From NCBI GenBank assembly GCA_025455065.1, contig JALONG010000044.1, positions 1-56,040 of the forward strand: 56,040 nucleotides of DNA. The letters run 5' to 3'. Below are positions 45,404 to 55,300 of this stretch, one piece after another (the stretch's first letter is position 1; every line of letters starts with the position of its first letter). Under the pieces are notes generated by a model, which saw nothing but the letters and a program-made list of their open reading frames with translations, did not search any database and had not been told where the DNA came from. The stretch is from Candidatus Kapaibacterium sp. Its GTDB lineage: Bacteria; Bacteroidota; Ignavibacteria; Kapaibacteriales; UBA4661. A program made the translations under genes and the position numbers.

Positions 45404-48400
45404 TGCACAGATATTTTGCCCATAGAACCATTCAGAAGTTATGCCAAATTGGGCGGTGCTGTAATCTGGTGTTTTATTTCAGTGGCATATTGTTGTTCTT
45501 TCTCACGGCGGAAGCATTTGCCCAAAACGGCGAAGAATACACCTTCCGTCGGATAAGCCGTTTGGACGGGCTTTCGAGCGATGAGGTACATTCTATCTAT
45601 CAAGATCGCCGAGGAGTGATGTGGTTCGGTACTTCCGACGGATTGAGTGCTTACAATGGCATAACTTTTACTGTTTATCGGCACCGTGCAGGCGATTCGA
45701 CCAGTTTGCCCCAAAACTTTATCTCGTGCGTTACCGAAGACAAAAGTGGCAACTTGTGGGTGGGAACAAAAGATTATATTTGCCGCTTTGTGCCACGCGG
45801 CGATAGCGGGGTGTTTGTGTCTCATCTTTTGCCAACACGCGTTGCGTTTCACTTTGTTCGTACCATTGTGGATGGTGGTGATAATCTGCTCTATATTCAA
45901 ATTGGAGCCGGTATGATGAGCTTCGATAAGCGAACATTTGTTGTGCGTAGTATTTTGGATGAACGCCTTTTGGGTGCAAATCCGCAATACTCTGCCACGA
46001 TTGCCGCCGATAAGCGCGGGAGGCTTTGGATGACAAGCGTTCAAGGGCTGTTTGTGTATGATACTCACACGACGCAACTGCGGCAAGTCATCAAGAATAC
46101 ACGGATAGCCGGAGCGATGCTGCGTTTTGACCGTGAAGGATTATTGTGGTATGCAGATGACAAGAATTTTTACGCCTTTGACCCTGAGCTTGGGCATATC
46201 GTCCGTACTTTTTCCAGACCTCATTTGCTGACAAAGCCAAGGGTTATTGAGAACTCGGAAATGTTATATCTTCTTGGGCAGTCGGCAGACGGTTTGATAT
46301 GGTTCCAATTTTGGCAAACTGTGTGGTCGCTCAATCCCACAACCGGTGCAATGGTTAATCATACTGCCGCAATTCAACGCATTCTCAAGAGCAGCACTAT
46401 TATTTCGGGCTGGACTGACAGGACGGGGGTATTGTGGTTGGGTGATGCAGCGCGAGGACTTGCCGTCTGGTCTCCGTACAATCCAAAGTTTCAATTGTGG
46501 AAGCATAATCCGTCGAGTTCGGAGAGTATCAGCGACGATTACATACGTGGGATATGGGACGACGAGCGCGGTACGGCATGGGTCTGTACGCAATATGGCG
46601 GACTGAACCGCATACAAATTTTCACAGGAGAAATCCAGCATTACCGTTCGGGGCGTTCATCGAAAAAAAATACTATCTCGCTCAATGACCACGAAGGTTT
46701 ACAAAGTGAGGATTTATGGGGTGTTGTGCCGGCTGCGGCAGACAATCAAGGGCAGCGTACAATCTGGGTGTACAAGCAGAGATTTTACTGCCAAGAACTC
46801 AATATCCGCACGGGGCGTTTTCGCTCCATTCCACTACGCCCGCTTATCACGATATTTCGAGACCGCGATGGTGATTTTTGGACATCAGATTCGCTGGAGG
46901 GCAAAACGTATCTTGGTTTGGTTGCCCCGAACGGCAAACGCTTTCTGCCAAAGAAAATCGTAGAACGAAGCGCAGGGCGCGTGGATGCTATGCTTCATGA
47001 CCGCCGGAATAGAATTTGGTTTGCGCTTTATCATCCGCTCATTGTTCGTTACGACAAAGCACAGCACACATGGGACACACTGCGCCTAACACCGATTCCG
47101 CAAAATGCCGATTATTTTTCTTCCATGATGCAAGACCGTGCGGGCAATCTGTGGATTGCTACAAAGGGCGATGGAATCTACATTTGCGACACTAATGACC
47201 GTGTGCGCACATTGACCGAAAAAGACGGATTGCCGAACAACAACATCTACGGCATATTCGAGGACGGGCAAGGCGATGTGTGGATGAGCTGCGACAAAGG
47301 CGTTGTGCGTTACAATCTCACAACAAAGCAATTCCGCCAATTCACGCCTGATGACGGTTTGCAAGGTTGGGAATTTAACCGCATGGCGATTTATCAGACT
47401 TCCGACGGGCATATCTACTTTGGTGGTACCAATGGGCTGAATCGCTTTCATCCCAACAATGTACGGGATAATCCGTACCCACCACCGGTGATTCTGACAT
47501 CGCTCAAAGTATTTGAAACCTCTCTCGCAAACAGTGTAGAAGCGCTCCGCTTGCCCTATACCGATAATACGCTGTCCTTCGAGTTTGCCGCGCTGGATTT
47601 TACTGCACCGCATCTAAACAAGTATTCATGGCGTTTGGAAGGATTTGATAGCGAATGGAGCGCAGTAACATCAAAACACGAGACCAAATATACCAATCTT
47701 CCGCCCGGCGAGTACGTGTTTCGCGTCCGCGCCTGCAATAGTGACGGGCTTTGGAATGAAGACGGTATTGCGCTGCCTATTGTCATCGAACCCGCATGGT
47801 ATCAAACGTGGTGGTTTCGTCTGTTGTGCGGACTTATTGTCATTGTCAGTGTTATGGCACTGGTACGCTGGCGTGTCAGGGTGGTGGAGGCTCGAAACCG
47901 TTTACTGGAGGTGGAAGTCCACAACCGAACAAAAGAACTCCGCCTTGCCAACAACGAGATTCAACGCCAGTTAGAGGTGCAGGACGAACAGGCAAAAGAA
48001 ATTGAATTACGCAACACCGAACTCAGTACGACGCTGCAAGACTTGAAAATTACGCAAAGCCAACTTGTGCAGTCGGAGCGCATGAATGCTATCGGAATGC
48101 TGACGGCGGGCGTAATGCACGAAATCAATAATCCGAATGCAATTACTTACACGGCAATTTCCCAAACGCGCAGCAAACTTCAGGGCATGACGGCGTATTT
48201 CTTGGGCTTGCTGGATGAGGAGAGCAGGAACACGCAAGAAGTTAAAAAATTTGAAGATATGAGTAAGGATGCGGCTTCGCACCTCGAACTTGCTGCCGAG
48301 GGAGCAAGGCGTATCCGTTCCATTGTAACGCAGTTGCAGGGATTCACAAAACATCAGGAAGCCGGCAGCAAAACAGGGAATCTGGCTACGGAAATCCGCT

Positions 48401-48807
48401 CAACGATTGACCTATTTCGGTTGCAGTTCAAAAATGTTCAGGTAACGATTGCAATGCCCGACGAAATCACGGTTGTCGGGAACTTTGGCGAGCTTAATCA
48501 AGTTTTTCTGAATCTCCTTGTCAATGCTGCTCAAGCAGATGCGGATGTGCTGAAGATTGAAGGAAATGTATCAACAGACCACGTGATAGTCAGTTTTTCC
48601 GATAATGGCGTAGGAATGAATGAGGCGGTGCGGAGAAGAATCTTCGAGCCGTTTTACAGCACGAAAGGCGAAGGAAATAGCGGTTTGGGCTTGAGTATCT
48701 CGAAGCAAATCGTGGAGCGGCATGGTGGTTCGCTGTCGTGTGAGAGCGAGATTGGGCGGGGTACGGACTTCATCGTTGCATTGCCAATTTTCGGGAAAAG
48801 TGAATAA
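45403..48807 (+). CDS. Reg_prop/Y_Y_Y propeller sensor histidine kinase, divergent kinase core
   Basis: About 1134 residues from the ATG at 45403, which overlaps the previous TAA by one base. The signal peptide ends near AEAFAQ. Reg_prop blades (GVMWFGTSDGLSAYNG, GNLWVGTKDYICRF, GNLWIATKGDGIYI) are followed by Y_Y_Y (about 720-800; LSFEFAALDFTAPHLN, LPPGEYVFRVRACNS), a TM helix, coiled coil, and an H-box of another class (His906 in GMLTAGVMHEINNPN). The HATPase lacks the array lid and tail: it has FLNLLVNAAQAD, DNGVGM, FEPFYSTKGEGNSGLGLSISK and ends GTDFIVALP. So the propeller is shared with two other genes while the kinase half is from a separate lineage. It is the one kinase here without any array-type tail. 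Confidence 0.92.
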   Translation: MHRYFAHRTIQKLCQIGRCCNLVFYFSGILLFFLTAEAFAQNGEEYTFRRISRLDGLSSDEVHSIYQDRRGVMWFGTSDGLSAYNGITFTVYRHRAGDSTSLPQNFISCVTEDKSGNLWVGTKDYICRFVPRGDSGVFVSHLLPTRVAFHFVRTIVDGGDNLLYIQIGAGMMSFDKRTFVVRSILDERLLGANPQYSATIAADKRGRLWMTSVQGLFVYDTHTTQLRQVIKNTRIAGAMLRFDREGLLWYADDKNFYAFDPELGHIVRTFSRPHLLTKPRVIENSEMLYLLGQSADGLIWFQFWQTVWSLNPTTGAMVNHTAAIQRILKSSTIISGWTDRTGVLWLGDAARGLAVWSPYNPKFQLWKHNPSSSESISDDYIRGIWDDERGTAWVCTQYGGLNRIQIFTGEIQHYRSGRSSKKNTISLNDHEGLQSEDLWGVVPAAADNQGQRTIWVYKQRFYCQELNIRTGRFRSIPLRPLITIFRDRDGDFWTSDSLEGKTYLGLVAPNGKRFLPKKIVERSAGRVDAMLHDRRNRIWFALYHPLIVRYDKAQHTWDTLRLTPIPQNADYFSSMMQDRAGNLWIATKGDGIYICDTNDRVRTLTEKDGLPNNNIYGIFEDGQGDVWMSCDKGVVRYNLTTKQFRQFTPDDGLQGWEFNRMAIYQTSDGHIYFGGTNGLNRFHPNNVRDNPYPPPVILTSLKVFETSLANSVEALRLPYTDNTLSFEFAALDFTAPHLNKYSWRLEGFDSEWSAVTSKHETKYTNLPPGEYVFRVRACNSDGLWNEDGIALPIVIEPAWYQTWWFRLLCGLIVIVSVMALVRWRVRVVEARNRLLEVEVHNRTKELRLANNEIQRQLEVQDEQAKEIELRNTELSTTLQDLKITQSQLVQSERMNAIGMLTAGVMHEINNPNAITYTAISQTRSKLQGMTAYFLGLLDEESRNTQEVKKFEDMSKDAASHLELAAEGARRIRSIVTQLQGFTKHQEAGSKTGNLATEIRSTIDLFRLQFKNVQVTIAMPDEITVVGNFGELNQVFLNLLVNAAQADADVLKIEGNVSTDHVIVSFSDNGVGMNEAVRRRIFEPFYSTKGEGNSGLGLSISKQIVERHGGSLSCESEIGRGTDFIVALPIFGKSE

Positions 48808-48969
48808 TTATGGGCGTTAGCAAGTATATCGTTGTTTTGATACTCAAACTTTAGTTTTATCTTTGTACCCTCCTGGCAAAGCCAGTCGCAGCATGAAGTG
48901 GATTCATTGATGACAGCATTGGAGTCTGCAAAGCCTGATACCAAGCGAAGAGACGGTTTTGCTTGAGTA

Positions 48970-49158
48970 GAATGCTTCGACGGGAGCAGATATTCGAGCC
49001 GTTTTTCACGACCAAAGGCGAGCGCAATAGCGGCTTGGGAATCAGTATCGTGAAAAAAAATGGTGGAGGCAATAGCCGAGAACGGGCGCGTGTGGTGTGA
49101 ATCTGAACTTGGCAAAGGCGCAACATTTATTGTGGAATTGCCGCTTCAATCTTTGTAG
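48970..49158 (+). pseudogene. Histidine kinase C-terminal remnant, chimeric and frame-shifted
   Basis: Translation shows REQIFEPFFTTKGERNSGLGIS IVKK in one frame, then after a run of eight A (49052-49059) the match continues in another frame as MVEA, NGRVWCESELGKGATFIVELP and stops at 49158. The first part is like the kinase class of the gene at 45403; the second is the array tail. There is no H-box or N-box upstream; 48808-48969 shows only weak, broken coding signal. It is a decayed gene end or recombination relic. Confidence 0.8.
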
Positions 49159-49186
49159 AATCAATCTTTGTAGAATCAATCTTTTA
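49146..49186 (+). repeat. 15-bp tandem repeat at remnant stop
   Basis: TCAATCTTTGTAGAA occurs twice in a row with a third partial copy. Each full copy carries an in-frame TAG, which multiplies the stop of the kinase remnant. Confidence 0.8.
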
Positions 49187-49319
49187 TGGGATTATTATGA
49201 AGAAATGCTCATCGAAAGCGAGTAATGTGGTATATTGAGTGAACCCTTGAGCGTACTGTCGAAATTATTATTACTTGCAAGAATAATTGCAAACCGCACC
49301 TGATTATCACCATTTTTCC

Positions 49320-50711
49320 ATGAGTTTGCCGCCTTACACCAGTGACTACGCCGAATGGCAGCCAAGCCGTGCTGAGGTTCTGCTTGAGAGCAATCGCATC
49401 AATTTTGGTCGCGTTCGCCTTTTTGCATCCATTCTTCTTGCGTTTCATTGCTTTTTGCTCCACCGAGACCTTACGGTTCTGAGGGCTGAAGGGTATTGGG
49501 AGCGTAATATCGGTTATCAACATTTGTACAAAATGCACGTGCTTTTCGTCGTCGCAATGGCGGTATTTCTTTTACTTTCGCCCCTTATCAAGCGACTTGG
49601 AGAGGAAAAAACGTGCGTGTTCTATCATGGTTTCAACATCGGATTTGCTATGACCGTACTACTGTGGTGCGCTGTGCTGGCGGGTTGGGTCAATCAGCAT
49701 GAACACGGGCTTATCACGGAATATATTATCGCCCTTTTTGGTATTTCTGCCGCTTTGTCCTTTCCGCCTGTGCAGACGTTGGTCATGTTTGCCTCCGCAC
49801 AAATCGTCTTTATGCTTGCCGTTGCTAGTATGCTTCCCGAACCAAACGTAAGCGGACACTATACAAACTCCATTATCATGGTTATTCTTGCATGGGTACT
49901 GGCGCGGTCGTCGTTTTTGCTGAATATCAATAACATTACCAAACAAAAAATTATTCAGAGCCAGACCGAGGCTCTTGCCGCTCGTAATGGTGAATTACAG
50001 CAAACAAATCTTCGTTTGGAGCAGCTTGATAACGAGAGAGTAGAACTTATGGGTATTGTGGCACATGACCTCAAAAATCCCCTGACTAATATTATGTTGG
50101 CAACAGAAGTGGGCGAGATGGCATTGACTGATGGTGATATGCGTAAAATAGCCCACGTGCAGACCGAAATCACAAAATCTGCCCGCAGAATGTTAGATTT
50201 GATACGGAATCTTTTGGATATGAATCGCATCGAATCTGGTGCTATTCGGTTTCAGATGAAGGTCTTGGACGTTGTGCCAGTCCTTGAAAGCCTTACCGAG
50301 CAGTATAGCGACATTGGTAGGGCGAAAAATATTACTCTCCACCTCGTTCTCAATGCGCCGCACATGATGGTGTCGGCTGATGAACAAATTTTGGTGCAGG
50401 TGTTGGACAATCTCATCTCGAATGCCGTTAAATATTCACCATATGACAAAAACATCTTTATTCGCTTGAAAGCAAGTAATGAAGCAGTGCGTGTGGAAGT
50501 ACAAGATGAAGGTCCGGGTATTTCCGAAGAAGATATGAAAAAGCTCTTCGGCAAATTTGCCCGCCTTTCTGCCCAACCGACAGGTGGCGAACACAGTACC
50601 GGCTTGGGGTTGAGTATTGTCAAAAAAATGGTGGAAGCAATGAATGGCAAGGTGTGGTGCGAGTCGGAGTTGGGCAAAGGTGCAACGTTTATTGTGGAGT
50701 TTCCGTTATGA
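49320..50711 (+). CDS. Six-TM sensor histidine kinase
   Basis: About 463 residues from the ATG at 49320. A cytoplasmic N-terminus (35 residues) precedes about six TM helices (40-205) without large loops, then a coiled coil, H-box His249 (VAHDLKNPLTN), N-box DNLISNAVKYSP, DEGPGISEEDMKKLFGK, FARLSAQPTGG and array tail ending TFIVEFPL. The membrane part fits no family I can name; such sensors often read membrane state or small hydrophobic signals. The stop overlaps the next kinase ATG by 4 nt (ATGA), so the two six-TM kinases are probably made together. Confidence 0.92.
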   Translation: MSLPPYTSDYAEWQPSRAEVLLESNRINFGRVRLFASILLAFHCFLLHRDLTVLRAEGYWERNIGYQHLYKMHVLFVVAMAVFLLLSPLIKRLGEEKTCVFYHGFNIGFAMTVLLWCAVLAGWVNQHEHGLITEYIIALFGISAALSFPPVQTLVMFASAQIVFMLAVASMLPEPNVSGHYTNSIIMVILAWVLARSSFLLNINNITKQKIIQSQTEALAARNGELQQTNLRLEQLDNERVELMGIVAHDLKNPLTNIMLATEVGEMALTDGDMRKIAHVQTEITKSARRMLDLIRNLLDMNRIESGAIRFQMKVLDVVPVLESLTEQYSDIGRAKNITLHLVLNAPHMMVSADEQILVQVLDNLISNAVKYSPYDKNIFIRLKASNEAVRVEVQDEGPGISEEDMKKLFGKFARLSAQPTGGEHSTGLGLSIVKKMVEAMNGKVWCESELGKGATFIVEFPL

Positions 50712-52270
50712 ACAAACTACCGGTGGCACTTCTGCAAAGCAGCATTAACACTATTCCCAAACAGCATATAGCAGAATTTTGGCAAGAGATTGCCTATGTG
50801 AACATACGGCGTGTTCGGGTTATGGTGATATTTGCTATTGCCGCTTGTTTGGGGTTACTTTACGTGATAAACGTTGTGAATATATTGCACCTTTCGGCAG
50901 AGAGTAACCGCATTGTGCTGATAATGCACGGAATCTTACTGCTGACTGTTCTTGTTTTTGGTGCGTGCATTGTTGTGCGTCCCGTGCGTACAGCCCACGA
51001 TATAAGCGCGTATCACTATGCTTTGTTGCGGGCGATGGTACCAACGATCATTATTGCGCCGCAAACCTTGATTCATGCTATCATCATTACCGAAGGTCAT
51101 CCTATTTTCTTTTTTCTGGCAGTTCTGCTTTGGTATTCTTCTCTCCTAACACCACCACACATTTCGGTAATTGTCTTCGGAGGAGTGTTGGCGGGATATT
51201 GGTTACAGATGATATTATTTACGCCTTCAGTAGCATCACCGTTTACATCACCATTTGCAGCGTCTCACCCATTGCCCGCTAACTCAAGTGGTGGTCAGTT
51301 TGGTGGCGAAGCGGTGGTTTTTTCTGTGCTTGTTCCGTTTGCACTATTCCTTTCCGGTACGTTTCTTTTTCGTAGTACGGTTGAAGCATTTCGTCAGCGT
51401 AAGGCTGTGGAAGAGGAGCGCAATCGTGTTGCCGAACTCCATGAAGAACTCCAAACAGCGTACGTAGAGACCGATGCAATGAATCAGGAACTCCGGCAGA
51501 AACAGGAAATATTGGAAGAGCAAGCAGTTGAAATTGAGATTTTCAATACGCAACTCCACGAGCAAAATGAGGTCTTGTTGGCGCTAAATGAAGAAAAAAA
51601 CGAGATACTCGGTATTGTCTCTCATGACCTCAAAAACCCAATTGCTGCTGTACGGGGTTTGGCAGAAATATTGCAAACCGAGAATGTTGGTACCGACGAA
51701 GCAAGCGAAATTGTTCACCATATTACCGTAAACGCGGAGCGTATGCTTGATTTGGTCGGAAACCTTTTGGATATGAACCGCCTAGAATCGGGTGTTTGGA
51801 CGTTTCAGGCTACCGCAGTAGATATGGTGGATATTTTGGCGAGTATTGTGAAGGAATATCACATTACTGCAAAAGCAAAAAATATTCATCTTCACTATTC
51901 ATCGGAGCAACCTTCGCTGATTATCCTCGCCGATGAGCAAGCATTGATGCAGGTTTTGGACAATCTCGTCTCCAATGCCGTGAAGTATTCGCCGCAAGGA
52001 AAAAACGTCGTTATTCGCTTGAAATCAATCACGAATGTTATTCGTGTGGAAATTCAGGACGAAGGTCCGGGCATTTCTTCGGAGGATATGAAAAAACTTT
52101 TTGGCAAATTTGCCCGACTTTCCGCTCGTCCAACAGGTGGGGAACACAGTACCGGTCTGGGCTTGAGTATTGTCAAAAAAATGGTGGAAGCGATGAATGG
52201 TAACGTATGGTGCGAAAGTGAGCTGGGCAAGGGTGCGACGTTTATTGTGGAATTGCCGATGATTCGGTAA
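50708..52270 (+). CDS. Six-TM sensor histidine kinase
   Basis: About 520 residues. From the ATG at 50708: an amphipathic N-terminus with EFWQEIAYVNIRR, about six TM helices (35-225), a long coiled coil (230-300), H-box His306 (VSHDLKNPIAA), N-box DNLVSNAVKYSP and a full HATPase with array tail. Its membrane half is a clear paralogue of part A of the fused reading frame at 532 (FW.E..Y...RR, similar helix spacing, EAFRQRK before the coil), so it shows what an intact version of that broken kinase looks like. The start is fixed by the 4-nt overlap with the previous stop. The propeller kinase begins 48 nt after its stop. Confidence 0.92.
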   Translation: MNKLPVALLQSSINTIPKQHIAEFWQEIAYVNIRRVRVMVIFAIAACLGLLYVINVVNILHLSAESNRIVLIMHGILLLTVLVFGACIVVRPVRTAHDISAYHYALLRAMVPTIIIAPQTLIHAIIITEGHPIFFFLAVLLWYSSLLTPPHISVIVFGGVLAGYWLQMILFTPSVASPFTSPFAASHPLPANSSGGQFGGEAVVFSVLVPFALFLSGTFLFRSTVEAFRQRKAVEEERNRVAELHEELQTAYVETDAMNQELRQKQEILEEQAVEIEIFNTQLHEQNEVLLALNEEKNEILGIVSHDLKNPIAAVRGLAEILQTENVGTDEASEIVHHITVNAERMLDLVGNLLDMNRLESGVWTFQATAVDMVDILASIVKEYHITAKAKNIHLHYSSEQPSLIILADEQALMQVLDNLVSNAVKYSPQGKNVVIRLKSITNVIRVEIQDEGPGISSEDMKKLFGKFARLSARPTGGEHSTGLGLSIVKKMVEAMNGNVWCESELGKGATFIVELPMIR

Positions 52271-52317
52271 ATTATGCCTGATAGTTTGAACATGCGTCCA
52301 TTGTTCTGCTCGCGTCT

Positions 52318-55300
52318 ATGAAATCCCTCTTTTTTGTTATTGCGCTCGTTTACTCGCCCCTTTTTGTACTGCCCAATCTTTTTGTGCAGCAGCAATTTCT
52401 CACTCCTTCATCACACATTGCACCTGCTACAAACCAGACACAGCAAGGTCTCAGGCAGTACATCATTCGTCAATGGAAACGTGAACACGGTATGGCGGAA
52501 AACAGCATTCTTTGTATTTGTCAAACGGAAGACGGCTATCTCTGGATGGGAACAGAGGAGTCAGGTTTGATACGATTCGACGGGCATCGCTTTCGCACCT
52601 TCACGCCCCAAAATTCCCCTCTACCCGATGCTGCTATTCGTTCGCTCACGGAAGACCGTTTGGGAACGTTGTGGATAGGCACTGCAAGCGGCGTGGCTAC
52701 CTTCAAAAACGGGAAGTGGCGGGTGTTCTCTCGTGCCGATTCAATGCCCGAAAACCGCACCTTCACGCTGCTCGCAGACCGTAAGGATGGTGTGTGGATA
52801 GGTTCTCTTGAGGGGGTTTTCTATCGGTCATCACACGGAACGGTGCATTATAGTAAGGATAACGGCAGTGGGCTTCGCAGTAACAATATTCGTGCCTTGG
52901 CTTTTGACAGTGCAGGAGTGCTACACATCGGCACATTTGGCGGAGGTATTTATCGCTTGGACTTAGGAAATGGGCATTGCATCGAAGAAAAAACGGAAGC
53001 AGGATATTCCACCATAAAAAACGTTCTTGCGCTCTGTACGCAGCCGGACGGCGCGATGTGGGCTGCTTCTCAAGAAGGATTGTATTACAAAGGACACTCC
53101 GCCGATAGTGTGTGGCGCATGGTGTATTCATCGGAGTGGCTTGGTGCAATCAATGTCAAACGCCTTGTCGTAGAGCGCACAAGTGGCGCACTTTGGATTG
53201 GTACGATGGGCGGAGGCTTATATCGTTTAGAGGGCAAACCTATATACGGAAAGCCTGAGCAAGGAAAACCCGGACAAGGAAAGTCTGCTGAAGGATGCCG
53301 TTTACAGCGATTTTCCACCGAAGAAGGTTTGGTAAATAATGGTATTGAGGCATTAGTATTTGACCACGAAGGTTCGCTTTGGGTGGGAACGGACGGTGGA
53401 CTCAATCAACTCCGTGAAGGTAGCGTAAAACCTTTGCTGGTGGGTGGAAAACCGTTTACAGAAATTACTAACAGCGTACTGCTCGACGCAGAACAAAGGC
53501 TATGGGTAGGAACGCTGCAAGGATTGTATATGCTCAGGGATTCGGGGTTTTTCGGGCAGGAACACCGCGATTTTACCCTCTTCACCAAAGAACACGGGCT
53601 GAAAAGCCTTATGATTACTGCGCTTTTTCAAGATCGCTTCGGGCGGCTTTGGGTGGGGACAAACACGGGCGGTTTGCATCTGCGCGAAGGTCGGCGCTTT
53701 CGGAGTTTCACGCCAGCAGAAGGATTTGCCGGAAATGTTGTGCGCATCGTTGTAGAGGATAGCACCGGAAATATCTGGGCGGGCACCGACGCTGGTGTAA
53801 GCAAACTCACGTTAGAGCGTGGCGTTTGGCGCGTTCAATCGTTTACCCCGCAAACAGGCTTGCGGCGCGGGGTATGTGCCAGCCTCGCCTATCACGCTCG
53901 CACGAAGACTATCTGGGTGGGGCAGATTGTCGGCGAGAAAAATGTTATACAAATTTTAGACACTAACGGAAACTTTGTCAAAGAAATTCCTCTACCTGTC
54001 GCAGGTACAAGCGTTGCTGCGATTACGACCAATTCCTCCGATGGGCAATTATGGATAAGTACCAACAAAGGGCTTGGAATCTATAATGACGAGAAATTCT
54101 CGTGGTTTACCACTAACGAAGGATTGCCCACCAATGTTATCGGGGCAATACTTCATGACGAAAAAAATGTGCAATGGATAGCTACGGGGCAAGGAATTAT
54201 GCGTGTGAGCATAACAAGTTTTGCTCGGAATGTTGCCAAAAACGGAACGGCGACCATTCCGCGCATTGACAATGATTCGTCGTACCGATTATTCATCAAT
54301 GCTGATGGGATGCTGGATCCGAGTTGTGCAAAAGATGAGGGCAGCTCTGTTTTTGCCGCACCGAACGGGCGCTTGTTCTTTGCCACAGATCGTGGTGTTT
54401 CCATGTTGAGAAGCAATGCGATATTGCACAATAACCAGCAGCCGAATGTTTGGGTGGAGGCAGTCAGAGCCGACGGTCGTTGTGTGCTGGACAATACCGA
54501 TTCCACAAGGTTTGATGCGTTGTTGCTGCCATACACTACAAATGCCTTGGAGATTGACTACACCGCCTTGAGTCTTGAAGTGCCAGAGGCGGTGCGATTC
54601 GAGTATCTGCTTGAAGGCTACGACAAACACTGGACGCAAGCAGGAGCGAGGCGCACGGCGTATTACACCAATCTTCCCTTCGGAGCATCATACCGTTTTC
54701 GTGTTCGGGCGTGTAACAATCACGGCGTGTGGAGCGAGACGCGGGAGCCGTTGGTGTTTGCGGTCAAAGCGCCGTGGTGGGCTTCATGGTGGGCGTATTG
54801 TCTGTATGCGACTTTAGGGGCGGTTTTGGTGAGAATTAGCTTGCAGCGCCGTGACCACTCTCAACGCAAAAAAATTCTGGAGGAGCAGCGTGAACGCGAG
54901 GCAGAAATTGTGCGCAGGAAAAATGCCGAACTTGCTGAGGCAAATACTGAACTTGCCGATGCTAACGAAGAATTACAACTCTTAAACGCAGAAAAAAATG
55001 AGTTGTTTGGCATTGTTGCGCACGATTTGAAAAATCCGCTTGGAGCAATTATGCTTAGTGCGGAGCTTGTACAGATGCGCTCTGCCGGTAATATCAATGT
55101 GCTGGAATATGCCGATAATATTTTGCGCAGTTCGGAGCGGATGATGGAACTCATCAAAAATTTACTGGATGTCAATGCCATTGAGCGCGGAGGAATGAGT
55201 TTTTCGCCAGTTCATGTTGATATAGGAATGGTGCTTGTGGGCATCGTGGAGCATTACTACGCATCGGCAGCCATAAAAAATATCCGCATACACTATGACT

